This document shows, one piece after another, positions 25,953 through 34,983 of a DNA stretch of 64,000 nucleotides. The notes below the pieces were generated by a model. The model was not told the origin of the DNA. It was given only the letters and a program-made list of their open reading frames with translations, and ran no database searches. The translations under genes and the position numbers were made by a program. Positions within the stretch are counted from its first letter, which is position 1. Every line of letters starts with the position of its first letter. Location: assembly GCF_965214215.1 (NCBI RefSeq), contig NZ_CBDCBD010000003.1, positions 62,001 to 126,000 on the forward strand. The letters are read 5' to 3'. Source of the DNA: Poriferisodalis sp965214215 (GTDB lineage: Bacteria > Actinomycetota > Acidimicrobiia > Acidimicrobiales > Poriferisodalaceae).

Positions 25953-27014
25953 ATGAACCGTCCTACGACCAATCGGGCAATGCCGCTGACGCGGCTGCTG
26001 TGGGCACTGGCAGTCGTGCTCTTGGGGGCGTCAGCCTGTACCGGGGACAACACCGACAGCTCTCCGACGCCCGCGGCGGCCACCGAGGCTGCTGACGGCG
26101 CCGAGGCACCGGCCGCAACACAGGCGCCGACGACGACGGCCGAAGCCGCCTCCGAGACGGCGGAGGAGACCGGCGAAACGGCAGAGTCGGCCGAAGCGAC
26201 TGAAGACACCGAACCGGCGCCCGACGAACCGGAGCACCGCTATCAGCGAATCGTCTCCATCTCCCCCACCGGCACCGAGTTCTTGTTCGCGATCGGTGCC
26301 GGGGACCGGGTGGTCGCCGTCGATGACTACTCCTACTACCCGCCCGAGGCACCCGTCACCGACTTGAGCGGCTGGCAGCCGAACGTCGAGGCCATCGCGT
26401 CATACGACCCCGATCTCGTCGTCATGGGCAGCGACGGCGACATCGAGGCCAACCTCGAGTCGCTGGGGATTGCGGTGCTCGGCATCGACGCACCCGCCAC
26501 CTTCGACGAGGTGTATGTGCAGATCGCACAATTCGGCGAGACCACCGGGCAGATCGACGAAGCGGCCGCTTTGATCTCGGAGATGCGCAGCGAGATTGAC
26601 GCTCTCATCGCCGCTGCACCCGACGCTTCGGGGCTCACCTACTACCACGAGCTCACCGACGGCCTGTACTCGGTGACAAGCAGCACCTTCATCGGACAGG
26701 TGTATTCGCTCTTCGGGCTTGACAACATTGCCGATCCCGCCGATTCCGACGGAAGCTCGTACGGCTATCCGCAGCTCAGCAACGAGTACATCGTCGACGC
26801 CGATCCCGACTTGATCTTCCTGGCGGACACGCTGTGCTGCGACCAGAATGCCGAGACGGTTGCTGCCCGCACAGGCTGGGACACCCTGAGTGCCGTCGGG
26901 CACGGCCGGGTCGTCGAGCTCAATGACGACATCGTCTCGCGCTGGGGGCCCCGCCTCGTGGAGTTCATCGCGGCAATCTCCGACGCCGTCATCTCGATCG
27001 GGGCAGCGAGCTGA
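25953..27014 (+). CDS. btuF: Cobalamin-type ABC transporter substrate-binding lipoprotein
   Basis: The 353-residue product has a signal peptide ending in a lipobox (LLGASACTG, Cys about residue 27), an 80-residue Ala/Glu/Thr-rich linker, then a periplasmic-binding domain of the BtuF/FhuD type. The domain starts RIVSISPTGTEFLFAIGAGDRVVAVDDYSYYP and has the long backbone-helix architecture. The start at MNRPTTNRA was chosen because AGGGAGAACACC precedes it and the lipobox then falls at normal distance. Position behind a cobalamin riboswitch and ahead of btuC, btuD and cobO supports cobalamin as ligand. Confidence 0.9.
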   Translation: MNRPTTNRAMPLTRLLWALAVVLLGASACTGDNTDSSPTPAAATEAADGAEAPAATQAPTTTAEAASETAEETGETAESAEATEDTEPAPDEPEHRYQRIVSISPTGTEFLFAIGAGDRVVAVDDYSYYPPEAPVTDLSGWQPNVEAIASYDPDLVVMGSDGDIEANLESLGIAVLGIDAPATFDEVYVQIAQFGETTGQIDEAAALISEMRSEIDALIAAAPDASGLTYYHELTDGLYSVTSSTFIGQVYSLFGLDNIADPADSDGSSYGYPQLSNEYIVDADPDLIFLADTLCCDQNAETVAARTGWDTLSAVGHGRVVELNDDIVSRWGPRLVEFIAAISDAVISIGAAS

Positions 27015-27076
27015 CCGGTACCCGCAGCGCTGCGTCGCGGCGTCGTGTGCGGCGCTGGTGACTGGAGGGTGAGGTC

Positions 27077-28159
27077 GTGATGCGCGCTATCGGCGCATCT
27101 GGCGCCACCAGTGCCGACGATGTCCAACTTCAGGCATCGCGACTGCAAGCCCGAGCGCTTGTTGCCGGCATCGTTGCCGTCGTCATCGCTGTCGGCGCCG
27201 GGCTGACTATTGGCCCGGTCGGCATCTCAACGCACCGGGTGCTGATGGAGCTGGCCGATCTGCTGCCTGGCATTGCGGTCGAGTCGGGCCTCAATGACGC
27301 GCACAAAGCAATCGTCACCGACATCCGGCTGCCCCGCGTTGTACTCGGGCTGCTGGTGGGCGCAACGCTCGCCACGAGCGGAGCCACCTATCAGGCGGCC
27401 TTTCGTAACCCCCTCGCCGACCCCTACCTGCTCGGCATTGCCGCCGGCGCCGGGCTAGGCGCGACCATCGCCATCGTCAACGACATCGGTGACGGCGCCG
27501 GCGTGTTCGACCTCGTTCCGATCGCGGCGTTCGGCGGGGCGCTCGGCGCGGTGACCGTGGCATACCTCGCCGGACACATCGGCGGCCGTTCGACTGCATC
27601 GCTGATTCTCGCGGGAATCGCAGTGGCGAGCTTTCTCGCTGCCTGCCAGACGTATCTGCTGCAAGCCAACGCCGACGCGTTCCGCAGGATCCTCGCCTGG
27701 CTCCTCGGTCGGATCGCCACATCGGGCTGGGCCGAGCCGGCACTGCTGCTGCCGTATTTCTTGGTGACGACCGCCATCATGCTGCGCTACCGGCGGGCGC
27801 TGGACGTGCTTGCGGTCGGGGACGAAGAAGCTGCGGCGCTCGGCCTCGAACCCCGCCGGATCCGGCTGATAGTCCTGCTTGCGGCATCGCTCGGCGCGGC
27901 CGCCGCAGTGTCGGTGAGCGGGCTGATCAGCTTCGTCGGCATCATCGTGCCCCACGCAATCCGGCTGATCTTCGGCACCAGCAACCGCGTCCTGCTGCCG
28001 CTCTCCGTGCTGTTCGGCGCGGCGTTCCTGGTGCTTGCCGATCTGACCGCACGCACGGTGCTCTCCCCGGCTGAGCTGCCGATCGGCGTGGTCACGGCGT
28101 TCTTGGGAGCGCCCTTCTTTGTGTTCGTACTGCGGACGAGCCGGCGGGAGATCTGGTGA
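27077..28159 (+). CDS. btuC: Cobalamin ABC transporter permease
   Basis: The 360-residue FecCD/BtuC-family permease has about ten transmembrane segments and the family stretches GLLVGATLATSGATYQAAFRNPLADPYLLGIAAGAGLGA (near residues 94-132) and GLISFVGIIVPHAIRLIFG (about 278-296). A GTG start with GGAGGGTGAG upstream is used. It overlaps btuD by 4 nt (GTGA), implying translational coupling. Partner genes are btuF upstream and btuD downstream; the pair forms the inner-membrane channel of a type II importer. Confidence 0.92.
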   Translation: MMRAIGASGATSADDVQLQASRLQARALVAGIVAVVIAVGAGLTIGPVGISTHRVLMELADLLPGIAVESGLNDAHKAIVTDIRLPRVVLGLLVGATLATSGATYQAAFRNPLADPYLLGIAAGAGLGATIAIVNDIGDGAGVFDLVPIAAFGGALGAVTVAYLAGHIGGRSTASLILAGIAVASFLAACQTYLLQANADAFRRILAWLLGRIATSGWAEPALLLPYFLVTTAIMLRYRRALDVLAVGDEEAAALGLEPRRIRLIVLLAASLGAAAAVSVSGLISFVGIIVPHAIRLIFGTSNRVLLPLSVLFGAAFLVLADLTARTVLSPAELPIGVVTAFLGAPFFVFVLRTSRREIW

Positions 28160-28989
28160 GCGCCACCGTCGAAGTGGAGGCGCTTGAGGTCAGCCTCGAC
28201 CGAACGCCGATCCTGCAGGGAGTCGACCTCAGCGTCTCGGCGGGCGAATGGGTGAACGTCGTGGGCCCCAACGGCGCCGGCAAGACGACCCTGTTGCGGG
28301 CCCTTCTCGGGCTCGTCGCCTTTGACGGCAAGGTTCGCATTGACGGCCTGTCGAGCCAGCGGCGCTCCGTGCGGGCCCAGTACCTCGCCTACGTACCCCA
28401 GTCGCCCGTCATCCCTCAGGGAATGCTCGTAGGCGACTACGTGCTGCTGGGCCGCACACCGCACCGGGGCATCTTCGCTGCCGAGACAGCCACAGACTGT
28501 CGAATCGCCGCTGAAGTGCTCGAACGGCTTGATCTCGGCGGCTTCGAGGACCGGGCTGTCCAATCACTTTCCGGTGGCGAGCGGCAGCGAACCGTACTGG
28601 CTCGGGCGCTCGCGCAGCAGTCACCGATCTTGGTGCTCGACGAGCCGACGACCGCACTCGATCTGGGCCATCAGCAAGATGTGCTCGATCTCGTCGATGG
28701 GCTGCGTCGCGAGCGGAACCTGACGGTCATTGCCACCCTGCATGACCTGACTCTCGCAGCCCGCTATGGCGACCGGGTCGCCATTCTGTCTGAGGGGCGC
28801 GTGGCGGCGTGCGGGCGTCCCGAGGGCGTACTCACCGTAGAAAGCATCGCTCGCCATTTCGGAGCACACGTCAGGGTGCTGCGCGACTGCGACGGCCCCG
28901 TCATCGTCCCCACAGCAACGACAACAGCACACACGACCAACGCGGTGCACGCAGGGCGCGGCACCGCACAGAATGGAGACCACTCATGA
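28156..28989 (+). CDS. btuD: Cobalamin ABC transporter ATPase
   Basis: A 277-residue FepC/BtuD-type ATPase: Walker A GPNGAGKTTLL near residues 37-47, Q-loop YVPQSP, signature LSGGERQRTVLARALAQ, Walker B ILVLDEPTTALD, and the H-switch ATLHDL. The C-terminal 35 residues are Thr/Ala-rich and extend past the ATPase fold. Starts with GTG overlapping the btuC stop; its own TGA overlaps the cobO ATG (ATGA), so btuC, btuD and cobO are tightly coupled. Confidence 0.93.
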   Translation: MSATVEVEALEVSLDRTPILQGVDLSVSAGEWVNVVGPNGAGKTTLLRALLGLVAFDGKVRIDGLSSQRRSVRAQYLAYVPQSPVIPQGMLVGDYVLLGRTPHRGIFAAETATDCRIAAEVLERLDLGGFEDRAVQSLSGGERQRTVLARALAQQSPILVLDEPTTALDLGHQQDVLDLVDGLRRERNLTVIATLHDLTLAARYGDRVAILSEGRVAACGRPEGVLTVESIARHFGAHVRVLRDCDGPVIVPTATTTAHTTNAVHAGRGTAQNGDHS

Positions 28990-29582
28990 ATGCATCACAA
29001 CCAGACGGCTCGACACCCACCGACGCGCCGCCCACCGACGACCCTCGCCCCGACGGCCTGCGCGTGGCGCGCAGCCTCATCGTGGTCAACACCGGCAACG
29101 GCAAGGGGAAGTCGTCAGCGGCGTTCGGCACTGCGATGCGGGCCCGTGCGCGCGACTGGCCTGTCGCGGTGGTGCAGTTCCTCAAATCGGGCAACTGGGT
29201 GACCGGCGAGCAGATGATGGCCGAGCCGCTCGGCATCGATTTCTGGTCGCTGGGCGAAGGCTTCACTTGGGACAGCGAAGACCTCACCCGGGACGAGGCC
29301 GAGGCCCGCGAGGCTTGGCGGCATGGCAAGGCGCTGGTGGAATCGGGCAATCACCGTCTCGTCATCTTTGACGAGATCACCTATCCCCTCAATTGGGGCT
29401 GGATCGATGCAACCGAAGTGGAGGCCACCTTCCGTGACCGACCAGAGCGGGTGTCGCTGGTGCTGACCGGCCGCGACGCCCCGGAATGGATGATCGAGCT
29501 TGCCGACACCGTGACAGAGATGACGAAGACCAAGCACGCCTACGACGCAGGCATCCGCGCCAAGAAGGGCATCGATTACTGA
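28986..29582 (+). CDS. cobO: Cob(I)yrinic acid a,c-diamide adenosyltransferase
   Basis: The CobO/CobA-type enzyme transfers the adenosyl group of ATP to reduced corrinoids, making adenosylcobalamin precursors. The 198-residue protein has the P-loop GNGKGKSS at residues 37-44, a VVQFLKSGNW segment, the DEITYPLNWGW motif (about 128-138), and VLTGRDAPEWMIELADTVTEM. The ATG at 28986 overlaps the btuD stop. The first 25 residues are Pro/Asp/Thr-rich and probably disordered, as is common. It completes an uptake-plus-adenosylation operon behind the riboswitch. Confidence 0.93.
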   Translation: MNASQPDGSTPTDAPPTDDPRPDGLRVARSLIVVNTGNGKGKSSAAFGTAMRARARDWPVAVVQFLKSGNWVTGEQMMAEPLGIDFWSLGEGFTWDSEDLTRDEAEAREAWRHGKALVESGNHRLVIFDEITYPLNWGWIDATEVEATFRDRPERVSLVLTGRDAPEWMIELADTVTEMTKTKHAYDAGIRAKKGIDY

Positions 29583-29621
29583 GGCTCTCCGCGACCGGCG
29601 ACGGCTGCGGCTAAGTCTCGG

Positions 29622-31130
29622 TCACGCTTCGACGCCCATGATCTCGAGGAGCGCCCTCACGTCGGCATGCTCCTCGATGGCGTCGGCGACCCCGTCGAAC
29701 TGCGCCTCGCGGCGTTCGGCGAACGAGCAGGGTTCCGGCGTGTAGGGGCAGCCGCGGTCGGCAGCCACCCGGGCCAAGAACGCGTGCCGGAACTCGTCGC
29801 TTTCGAAGACGCCGTGAAGCGACGTGCCCATCACCCGACCGCTGCGCCAGCCCTCAAGCTCGCCGCCGAGCCACAACCAGGGCTCCTCACCGCTGCCGGA
29901 GGTGGGCTGGACCCGGCCGTGATGGATCTGGTAGCCCCATACGTCAGCTCCGCAGGATTTACCTCGGCGCTGGGCGAGCACCTTGTCCGCCTCGAACATG
30001 GTCTCGACGCTGAGCAAGCCCAGACCCTGCACCTTCCCTTGTCGCGACTCGATGTCGTCATGGATGCTCGCGCCGAGCATCTGGTAGCCGCCGCAAAGTC
30101 CGAGCACGACTGCGCCGTGTTCATTGACGGCTTCGCGCAGAGCATCGGCGATGCCCCGTGAGCGCATCCATGCCAAGTCCTTCACCGTGGCCTTGGATCC
30201 TCCCAGCACGATCAGGTCAGGACGACCCAGCTCGCGCGCCGAGCGAACGAGACGCACGGCGACATCGGATTCCCCCAAGAGAGGATCGAGGTCGGTGAAG
30301 TTCGACAGGTACGGAAGTGCGATCACGGCCACGTCGAGATGAGCATCGGCCCGTGGCGGCGGCATCTGTGCCAACGCGACGGAGTCTTCGGCGTCGATGT
30401 GCAGCTCGTCGAGCATCGGTATCACGCCGAGCGTGGGCACCCCGCTATGTCGCTCGAGATCGACGAGGCCGTCGCCGAGCAGGCTCGGGTCGCCGCGGAA
30501 CTTGTTGATCACGAAGCCACGCACAAGGTCCCGCTGTGCGGCAGGGAGCAGCGCGACAGTGCCCGCGAGTGAGGCGAAGACCCCGCCCATGTCGATGTCA
30601 CCGACGACGATCGCTGGCACGCCCGCCCGCTCGGCGACGCGCAGATTGACGATGTCGCTGTCGGCAAGGTTGATCTCTGCGGGGCTTCCCGCTCCTTCCA
30701 GCACGACAGCGTCGAATTCGCAGCGCAGTTGGAGCAGTGACTTCAGGACAAGCTCGAACAGTTCCGGCTTGTAGCGGTGATACTGCGCCGCACTCATCGA
30801 ACCCAGTGGGCGGCCCTCCACAATCACCTGTGCGTCGACGTCACCGGTGGGCTTGAGCAGCACCGGGTTCATGGCGACTGTCGCTTCGACGCCCGCAGCC
30901 TGCGCCTGTGCGAACTGGGCCCTGCCAATCTCGTGACCCGAGGCAGTAACCGCGGAGTTCAACGCCATGTTCTGGGCCTTGAACGGAGCCGCTCGCACGC
31001 CACGCCGTGCCAGCAAGCGGCACAGACCTGCCACGAGCGTGCTCTTGCCGGCGTTGGATGCGGTCCCGCACACCATCAGGCCAGGCGCCAGTACATCTGT
31101 GGCGTGGCCGGGCACCGCGGCAGCGTACAA
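29622..31130 (-). CDS. cobQ: Cobyric acid synthase
   Basis: CobQ amidates four peripheral carboxylates of adenosylcobyrinic acid diamide using glutamine. The 502-residue protein shows the N-terminal ATP-binding domain (GTASNAGKSTLVAGLCRLL; APFKAQNMALNS), VLEGAGSPAEINL, and GGSKATVKDL. The class I glutaminase domain has nucleophile Cys346 in GLCGGYQML, with a late HGVFE segment carrying the catalytic His. The initiator is a TTG or, six codons in, a GTG (PGHATDVL). It converges with cobO and is not part of the riboswitch transcript, although it serves the same cofactor. Confidence 0.93.
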   Translation of the reverse strand: MYAAAVPGHATDVLAPGLMVCGTASNAGKSTLVAGLCRLLARRGVRAAPFKAQNMALNSAVTASGHEIGRAQFAQAQAAGVEATVAMNPVLLKPTGDVDAQVIVEGRPLGSMSAAQYHRYKPELFELVLKSLLQLRCEFDAVVLEGAGSPAEINLADSDIVNLRVAERAGVPAIVVGDIDMGGVFASLAGTVALLPAAQRDLVRGFVINKFRGDPSLLGDGLVDLERHSGVPTLGVIPMLDELHIDAEDSVALAQMPPPRADAHLDVAVIALPYLSNFTDLDPLLGESDVAVRLVRSARELGRPDLIVLGGSKATVKDLAWMRSRGIADALREAVNEHGAVVLGLCGGYQMLGASIHDDIESRQGKVQGLGLLSVETMFEADKVLAQRRGKSCGADVWGYQIHHGRVQPTSGSGEEPWLWLGGELEGWRSGRVMGTSLHGVFESDEFRHAFLARVAADRGCPYTPEPCSFAERREAQFDGVADAIEEHADVRALLEIMGVEA

Positions 31131-31252
31131 ACACCCCAGATTGCCCCGTCGCCCGAGACGGGCTCTGAGGACTCGAGCCAGTAGGCACAGATGCCAGAGA
31201 TGAGCAGGCGCGCCTATCCGCGCAGCTGCTTAACCTCTGAGGCCATGCGCGA

Positions 31253-32422
31253 ATGGGCCCGGGCGTGAGCGGCCTCAAGATCTCGGAGCGGGCGGACATC
31301 GCGCCGTTCTTCGTGATGGAGATGATGCGAGCTGCTGCGCAGCGGGAGTCCGCTGGCGGCGAAGTCGTGCACATGGAGGTCGGCCAGCCATCCACGCCCG
31401 CCCCCGCGGGAGCGCGTGCCGCTGCAAAGGCTGCCATCGACGGTGACGTGCTGGGCTACACGTCGGCCGTGGGCATCGAACCACTGCGGCAGCGCCTCGC
31501 TCAGCACTACGCCGACTGGTATGGGCACGACACAGATGCAGATCGCATCGTGGTCACCCAAGGTGCCAGCGGGGCGTTCACGCTCGCTTTCCTGGCGTGT
31601 TTCGAGGCAGGCGACCGGGTGGCGGTGACGTCACCGGGCTATCCCTGCTATCGCAACACTCTCGAAGCGCTGGACATCGAGGTCATCGAGATTGCGGTCA
31701 CACCCGAGACCGGGTTCCGGCTGACCGCCGAGGGGGTTGAGTGCGCCGGCTCACTCGACGGGCTGGTCGTCGCCAGTCCCGCAAACCCCACCGGCACCAT
31801 GCTCATGGCCGACGAGCTGGGCCGACTTGCTCGCTGGTGCCACGACTCCGGCGTGCGGCTCGTGTCCGACGAGATCTACCATGGCATCACCTATGGAACG
31901 CAGGCGGCCACGGCGGCGGCTCACAGCCCGAGTGCCGTCGTCGTGAACAGCTTCTCCAAGTACTTCTCGATGACCGGTTGGCGGCTGGGATGGCTGCTGC
32001 TTCCACCCGACCTCGTTTCGCCAGTCGAGCGCCTCGCCCAGAACGCCACCATCGCCGCGGCCACGGTCTCTCAGTACGCCGCCGTGGGCGCCTTCGACAG
32101 CATCGGCGAGCTCGAGGCGAACGTGGCGCGCTACACCGCCAACCGCCGAATCCTGCTCGACGGCTTGCCCTCGGCGGGCATTGATCGCATCGCCCCGCCC
32201 GACGGAGCCTTCTACATCTACGCCAATGTCGACCATCTCACCGACGACAGCGCCGAGCTCGCAGCCAAGTGGCTTGCGGAACTCGGCATCGCCACCACAC
32301 CCGGCATCGACTTCGACCCTGCCGAGGGGCACCGTTACATCCGTTTCTCGTTCGCCGGCAGCAACGACGACATGAATCAGACGGTCGAACGCCTAGCTGG
32401 TTGGTCCGATCAGCGTCGTTGA
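31253..32422 (+). CDS. PLP-dependent class I aminotransferase
   Basis: A 389-residue fold-type I aminotransferase with the PLP Lys at residue 236 (SFSKYFSMTGWRLGW) and the Asp that contacts the pyridine nitrogen at residue 206 (DEIYHGITY). ASPANPTGTM and the RFSFAG carboxylate-binding Arg near the C-terminus are also present. It resembles the AspC/AlaT-like group; the substrate is not predictable. It may start at a later codon, as MGPG is followed at once by an in-frame GTG (VSGLKI). It is divergent from cobQ, with about 120 nt between them, and upstream of an enoyl-CoA hydratase. Confidence 0.87.
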   Translation: MGPGVSGLKISERADIAPFFVMEMMRAAAQRESAGGEVVHMEVGQPSTPAPAGARAAAKAAIDGDVLGYTSAVGIEPLRQRLAQHYADWYGHDTDADRIVVTQGASGAFTLAFLACFEAGDRVAVTSPGYPCYRNTLEALDIEVIEIAVTPETGFRLTAEGVECAGSLDGLVVASPANPTGTMLMADELGRLARWCHDSGVRLVSDEIYHGITYGTQAATAAAHSPSAVVVNSFSKYFSMTGWRLGWLLLPPDLVSPVERLAQNATIAAATVSQYAAVGAFDSIGELEANVARYTANRRILLDGLPSAGIDRIAPPDGAFYIYANVDHLTDDSAELAAKWLAELGIATTPGIDFDPAEGHRYIRFSFAGSNDDMNQTVERLAGWSDQRR

Positions 32423-32465
32423 GCCAACGGGCGCAGCGCGCCCCCCACCACTAGCGTCGCTGCTC

Positions 32466-33260
32466 ATGGAATCGGCAGAACTCGAGACTCTGATCATCGA
32501 CGCGGCAGACAACGGCGTTGTCACCATCACCATGAACAGGCCCCACCACCTCAATGCGGCGAGCACCCAGATGTTCACCGAGCTGCGCGACACGTGGAAC
32601 CAGATCGGCGGCGACCCCACGGTGCGCTGCGTCGTGATGACCGGCGCAGGCGATGCGTTCTGCAGCGGCGCCGATCTCGCCGGCGGTGACGACGACGGGC
32701 CGAAGCGACACGCGCTGCAAGACCTGAATGTGATTCACCAGACGGTTTCGGCGCTCTACTCGATCATGGTGCCGGTCATCGCCAAGGTGAACGGCGTCGC
32801 TGCGGGCGCCGGCATGAATCTGGCCCTCGCCTGCGACCTGATCGTGGCCTCCGATCAGGCTCGCTTCAGCGAGATCTTCGCTCGCCGCGGACTCAGTGTC
32901 GACTTCGGCGGTACGTGGATACTGCCGCGGCTCATCGGCCTGCACCGTGCGAAGGAGTTGGCCTTCTTCGCAGACGTGACCGATGCCAAACAAGCCGAGG
33001 ATTTCGGAATCGTCAACAAGGTGGTGCCCCACGGCGACCTCGACGCCTTCGTCGATGACTGGGCCGATCGCCTCGCCGCCGGGCCGCCAATTGCTGTCGC
33101 AATGACGAAGCGCCTGCTGACGCTCAACGCCTCGGCCGACTTCAACACCGCACTCGAGGGCGAGGGCATGGCTCAGTCGCTCAACTTCACCACCGAGGAC
33201 ACCAAGGAAGCCGTCAAGGCGTTCCTGGAGAAGCGCCCTCCCACATTCACCGGCCGCTAG
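32466..33260 (+). CDS. Enoyl-CoA hydratase/isomerase family protein
   Basis: This 264-residue crotonase-fold protein shows DNGVVTITMNRPHHLNA, the oxyanion segment GAGDAFCSGADLAGG and VAAGAGMNLALACDLI. A position matching the catalytic Glu in FSEIFARRGLSVDFGG is present, as is the C-terminal EGVKAFLEKRPP-like tail. Typical reaction is hydration of trans-2-enoyl-CoA. It ends 25 nt before the convergent acyl-CoA dehydrogenase, which performs the preceding beta-oxidation step, though the two are on opposite strands. Confidence 0.88.
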   Translation: MESAELETLIIDAADNGVVTITMNRPHHLNAASTQMFTELRDTWNQIGGDPTVRCVVMTGAGDAFCSGADLAGGDDDGPKRHALQDLNVIHQTVSALYSIMVPVIAKVNGVAAGAGMNLALACDLIVASDQARFSEIFARRGLSVDFGGTWILPRLIGLHRAKELAFFADVTDAKQAEDFGIVNKVVPHGDLDAFVDDWADRLAAGPPIAVAMTKRLLTLNASADFNTALEGEGMAQSLNFTTEDTKEAVKAFLEKRPPTFTGR

Positions 33261-33284
33261 CCGCAGCCCGATCGGGGCGGCGGA

Positions 33285-34487
33285 TCAGGCGAGCGAGGAT
33301 CGGGACTCGGCCCAGGTCTTGCCGGAATCCACGTCGACGTCGTGGGGCAGGCCCAGCACCCGCTCGGCGATGATGTTGCGCTGCACCTCCGAGGTGCCGC
33401 CGCCGATCGTGAGCGCAGGGCTGAACAGGTAGCCGCCGTGCCAGCCGTTCCATCCTTCAACGACCGCCTGAGTCTTCGGGAAATCGGGCGATGTGCCGAG
33501 CGGGCCGGTGTTTGTGAGCAGCCCGTGGGCACTTGAGAGATCCTTTGCCAGCGTCATCACATGCTGGCCGTGATCGTCAGCAAGCGCTTTGCGCACGCTG
33601 GCTTCGGGTCCCGGCTGGCGGCCTGCCAGACGCGCACTCAGCGTCCGCAGACGGATGAGACGCAGCACCTCTCCCTCGATGTGCAGGCGCGCCGCCCGGT
33701 CGCGCATCACCGGGTCGGCCAAGCCGCCAGCCGATCGCACAACGTCGAGCAGATCGGCAGCACTGGGGCCGCTGCCCCACAGCGCCCCTTCGCCTGACAG
33801 CGATACCCGCTCGTTGCCGAGCGTGATCTTTGCCAGCCGCCAACCGTCGTTCTCGTCCCCGATCCGGTTCTCGACGGGCAATTCCATATCGGTGAAGAAC
33901 GTCTGGTTGAACGAGTGAGCCGTGGTCATGTCGACGATCGGCTGGAGCTCGAGGCCGGGCGCGTCCATCGGGCAGATGAAGTAGGACACGCCGCGGTGCT
34001 TGGACACATCGGGGTCTGTGCGGGCGATGAGGATGCCGAATTTGCTGCGATGCGCCCCAGAGGACCAGATCTTCGAACCGTTGACGATGTACCGATCGCC
34101 GTCGCGCACGGCCCGGGTCGCCAAGTTGGCCAAGTCGGAGCCGCTGTCAGGCTCAGAGAACAGCTGGCACCACACTTCCTCGCCGGTAAGGATCGGCCAC
34201 AGGTAGCGGTCCTGTTGCGCGTCTGTGCCGCCGTAGAGGATTGTCGGACCGGCCCAGCCGAGCCCGATGCCGCCTGCCAGCCGCTTCACATCGGCTTTGG
34301 CAAGCTCCTCGTCGATCAGCAGCTGGGTGATGGGGTCAGCGTCGAGGCCGTAGGGCTTCGGCCAATGAGGTGCCACGTATCCTGCGTGCGCGAGCGCTTC
34401 CTGGCTCGGATCGCCGTCGTGGTCGTCGAGCCAGTCACGCACCGCGACGCGGCGAGGATCGTCATCGTCGGGCCAGTCGAAATCCAT
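33285..34487 (-). CDS. Acyl-CoA dehydrogenase
   Basis: A 400-residue FAD-dependent dehydrogenase. FAD-binding segments are QLFSEPDSGSDLANL and WSSGAHRSKFGILIARTD; the C-terminal dehydrogenase domain ends ALTIGGGTSEVQRNIIAERVLGLP, the normal family ending. The opening MDFDWPDDDDPRRVAVRDWLDD is shorter than for medium-chain enzymes and like steroid or actinobacterial ACAD subfamilies. The substrate is unassigned. The in-frame extension upstream of the ATG is arginine-rich and judged non-coding. Confidence 0.9.
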   Translation of the reverse strand: MDFDWPDDDDPRRVAVRDWLDDHDGDPSQEALAHAGYVAPHWPKPYGLDADPITQLLIDEELAKADVKRLAGGIGLGWAGPTILYGGTDAQQDRYLWPILTGEEVWCQLFSEPDSGSDLANLATRAVRDGDRYIVNGSKIWSSGAHRSKFGILIARTDPDVSKHRGVSYFICPMDAPGLELQPIVDMTTAHSFNQTFFTDMELPVENRIGDENDGWRLAKITLGNERVSLSGEGALWGSGPSAADLLDVVRSAGGLADPVMRDRAARLHIEGEVLRLIRLRTLSARLAGRQPGPEASVRKALADDHGQHVMTLAKDLSSAHGLLTNTGPLGTSPDFPKTQAVVEGWNGWHGGYLFSPALTIGGGTSEVQRNIIAERVLGLPHDVDVDSGKTWAESRSSLA

Positions 34488-34586
34488 GGGCCGACCATAG
34501 CGGTGCCTCGCTCGACGTGACCGGGTCCGGGCAAGACGCTGGGCAAGGCCGAACATGCCCCGTCGAAAGCACTCCGCAGACGCGAA

Positions 34587-34614
34587 CAGGCCCCGGCCCG
34601 TTGGCCGGGGCCTG
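34587..34614 (-). terminator. Strong GC hairpin terminator
   Basis: CAGGCCCCGGCC and GGCCGGGGCCTG form a perfect 12-bp stem around a 4-nt loop. On the minus strand the hairpin begins 4 nt after the TAA of the small broken frame at 34618-34802, and TTCGCG follows it. It is most simply the terminator of that short transcript. Confidence 0.7.
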
Positions 34615-34617
34615 CGC

Positions 34618-34802
34618 TTACCCGAAGATCATGTTCGCACCACCGCCTTGGGGCGGAGCTGCGGCCGCATGAGGACCAGCACGCGGATCTTGTGGGGTTC
34701 GGTGGTCCGGGTTGGAGTCGCCACCTGATGGAGACGTCCCCTTCTCGGAAGCGGGTCGCCTCAGCGCCCGGCCACCTCCAGAGTCCTCTTACGTTTCGGC
34801 AT
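34618..34802 (-). pseudogene. Candidate small gene with a frameshift
   Basis: AAAGGGGGTGG, near-perfect as a ribosome-binding site, lies 11 nt before an ATG at 34802 that opens MPKRKRTLEVAGR and then hits TGA. In the -1 frame an open stretch follows: LRRPASEKGTSPSGGDS, an Asp/Pro-rich part, then HAAAAPPQGGG and ANMIFG, ending in TAA directly before the terminator. The distance is 185 nt, one short of a whole number of codons, so a single-base change or -1 shift would give a 61-residue basic, Pro/Gly-rich protein. I do not recognise a family. The region between the acyl-CoA dehydrogenase and the peptidase holds no other gene. Confidence 0.35.
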
Positions 34803-34937
34803 TGTGTGGACCACCCCCTTTCTCTGGTGCGACCAGATTGCCACAGTCGCGGCCAGCTTGGAAGACGCGCGGAATCCAGCCTCCGCATCGTGCCGCCTGC
34901 TGCGTTCAGCCCTTGTTCCCCATTCTCATGCGATTGG

Positions 34938-34983
34938 GCTCACGGGCCGCTCGGGCCACGGCTTCGCCGATCGGCTCAGCCTC
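34938..34983. repeat. Dispersed repeat, copy 2 (5' truncated)
   Basis: It has the GCTCACGGGCCGCTCGGGCC, ACGGCTTCGCC, GATCG spacer and GCTCAGCCTC blocks of the element at 25701 and 46489. The 5' TTGTTC block is displaced upstream (about 34913) by intervening unrelated bases. The 3' end overlaps the stop codon of the P1-family peptidase by 2 nt. Confidence 0.8.
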
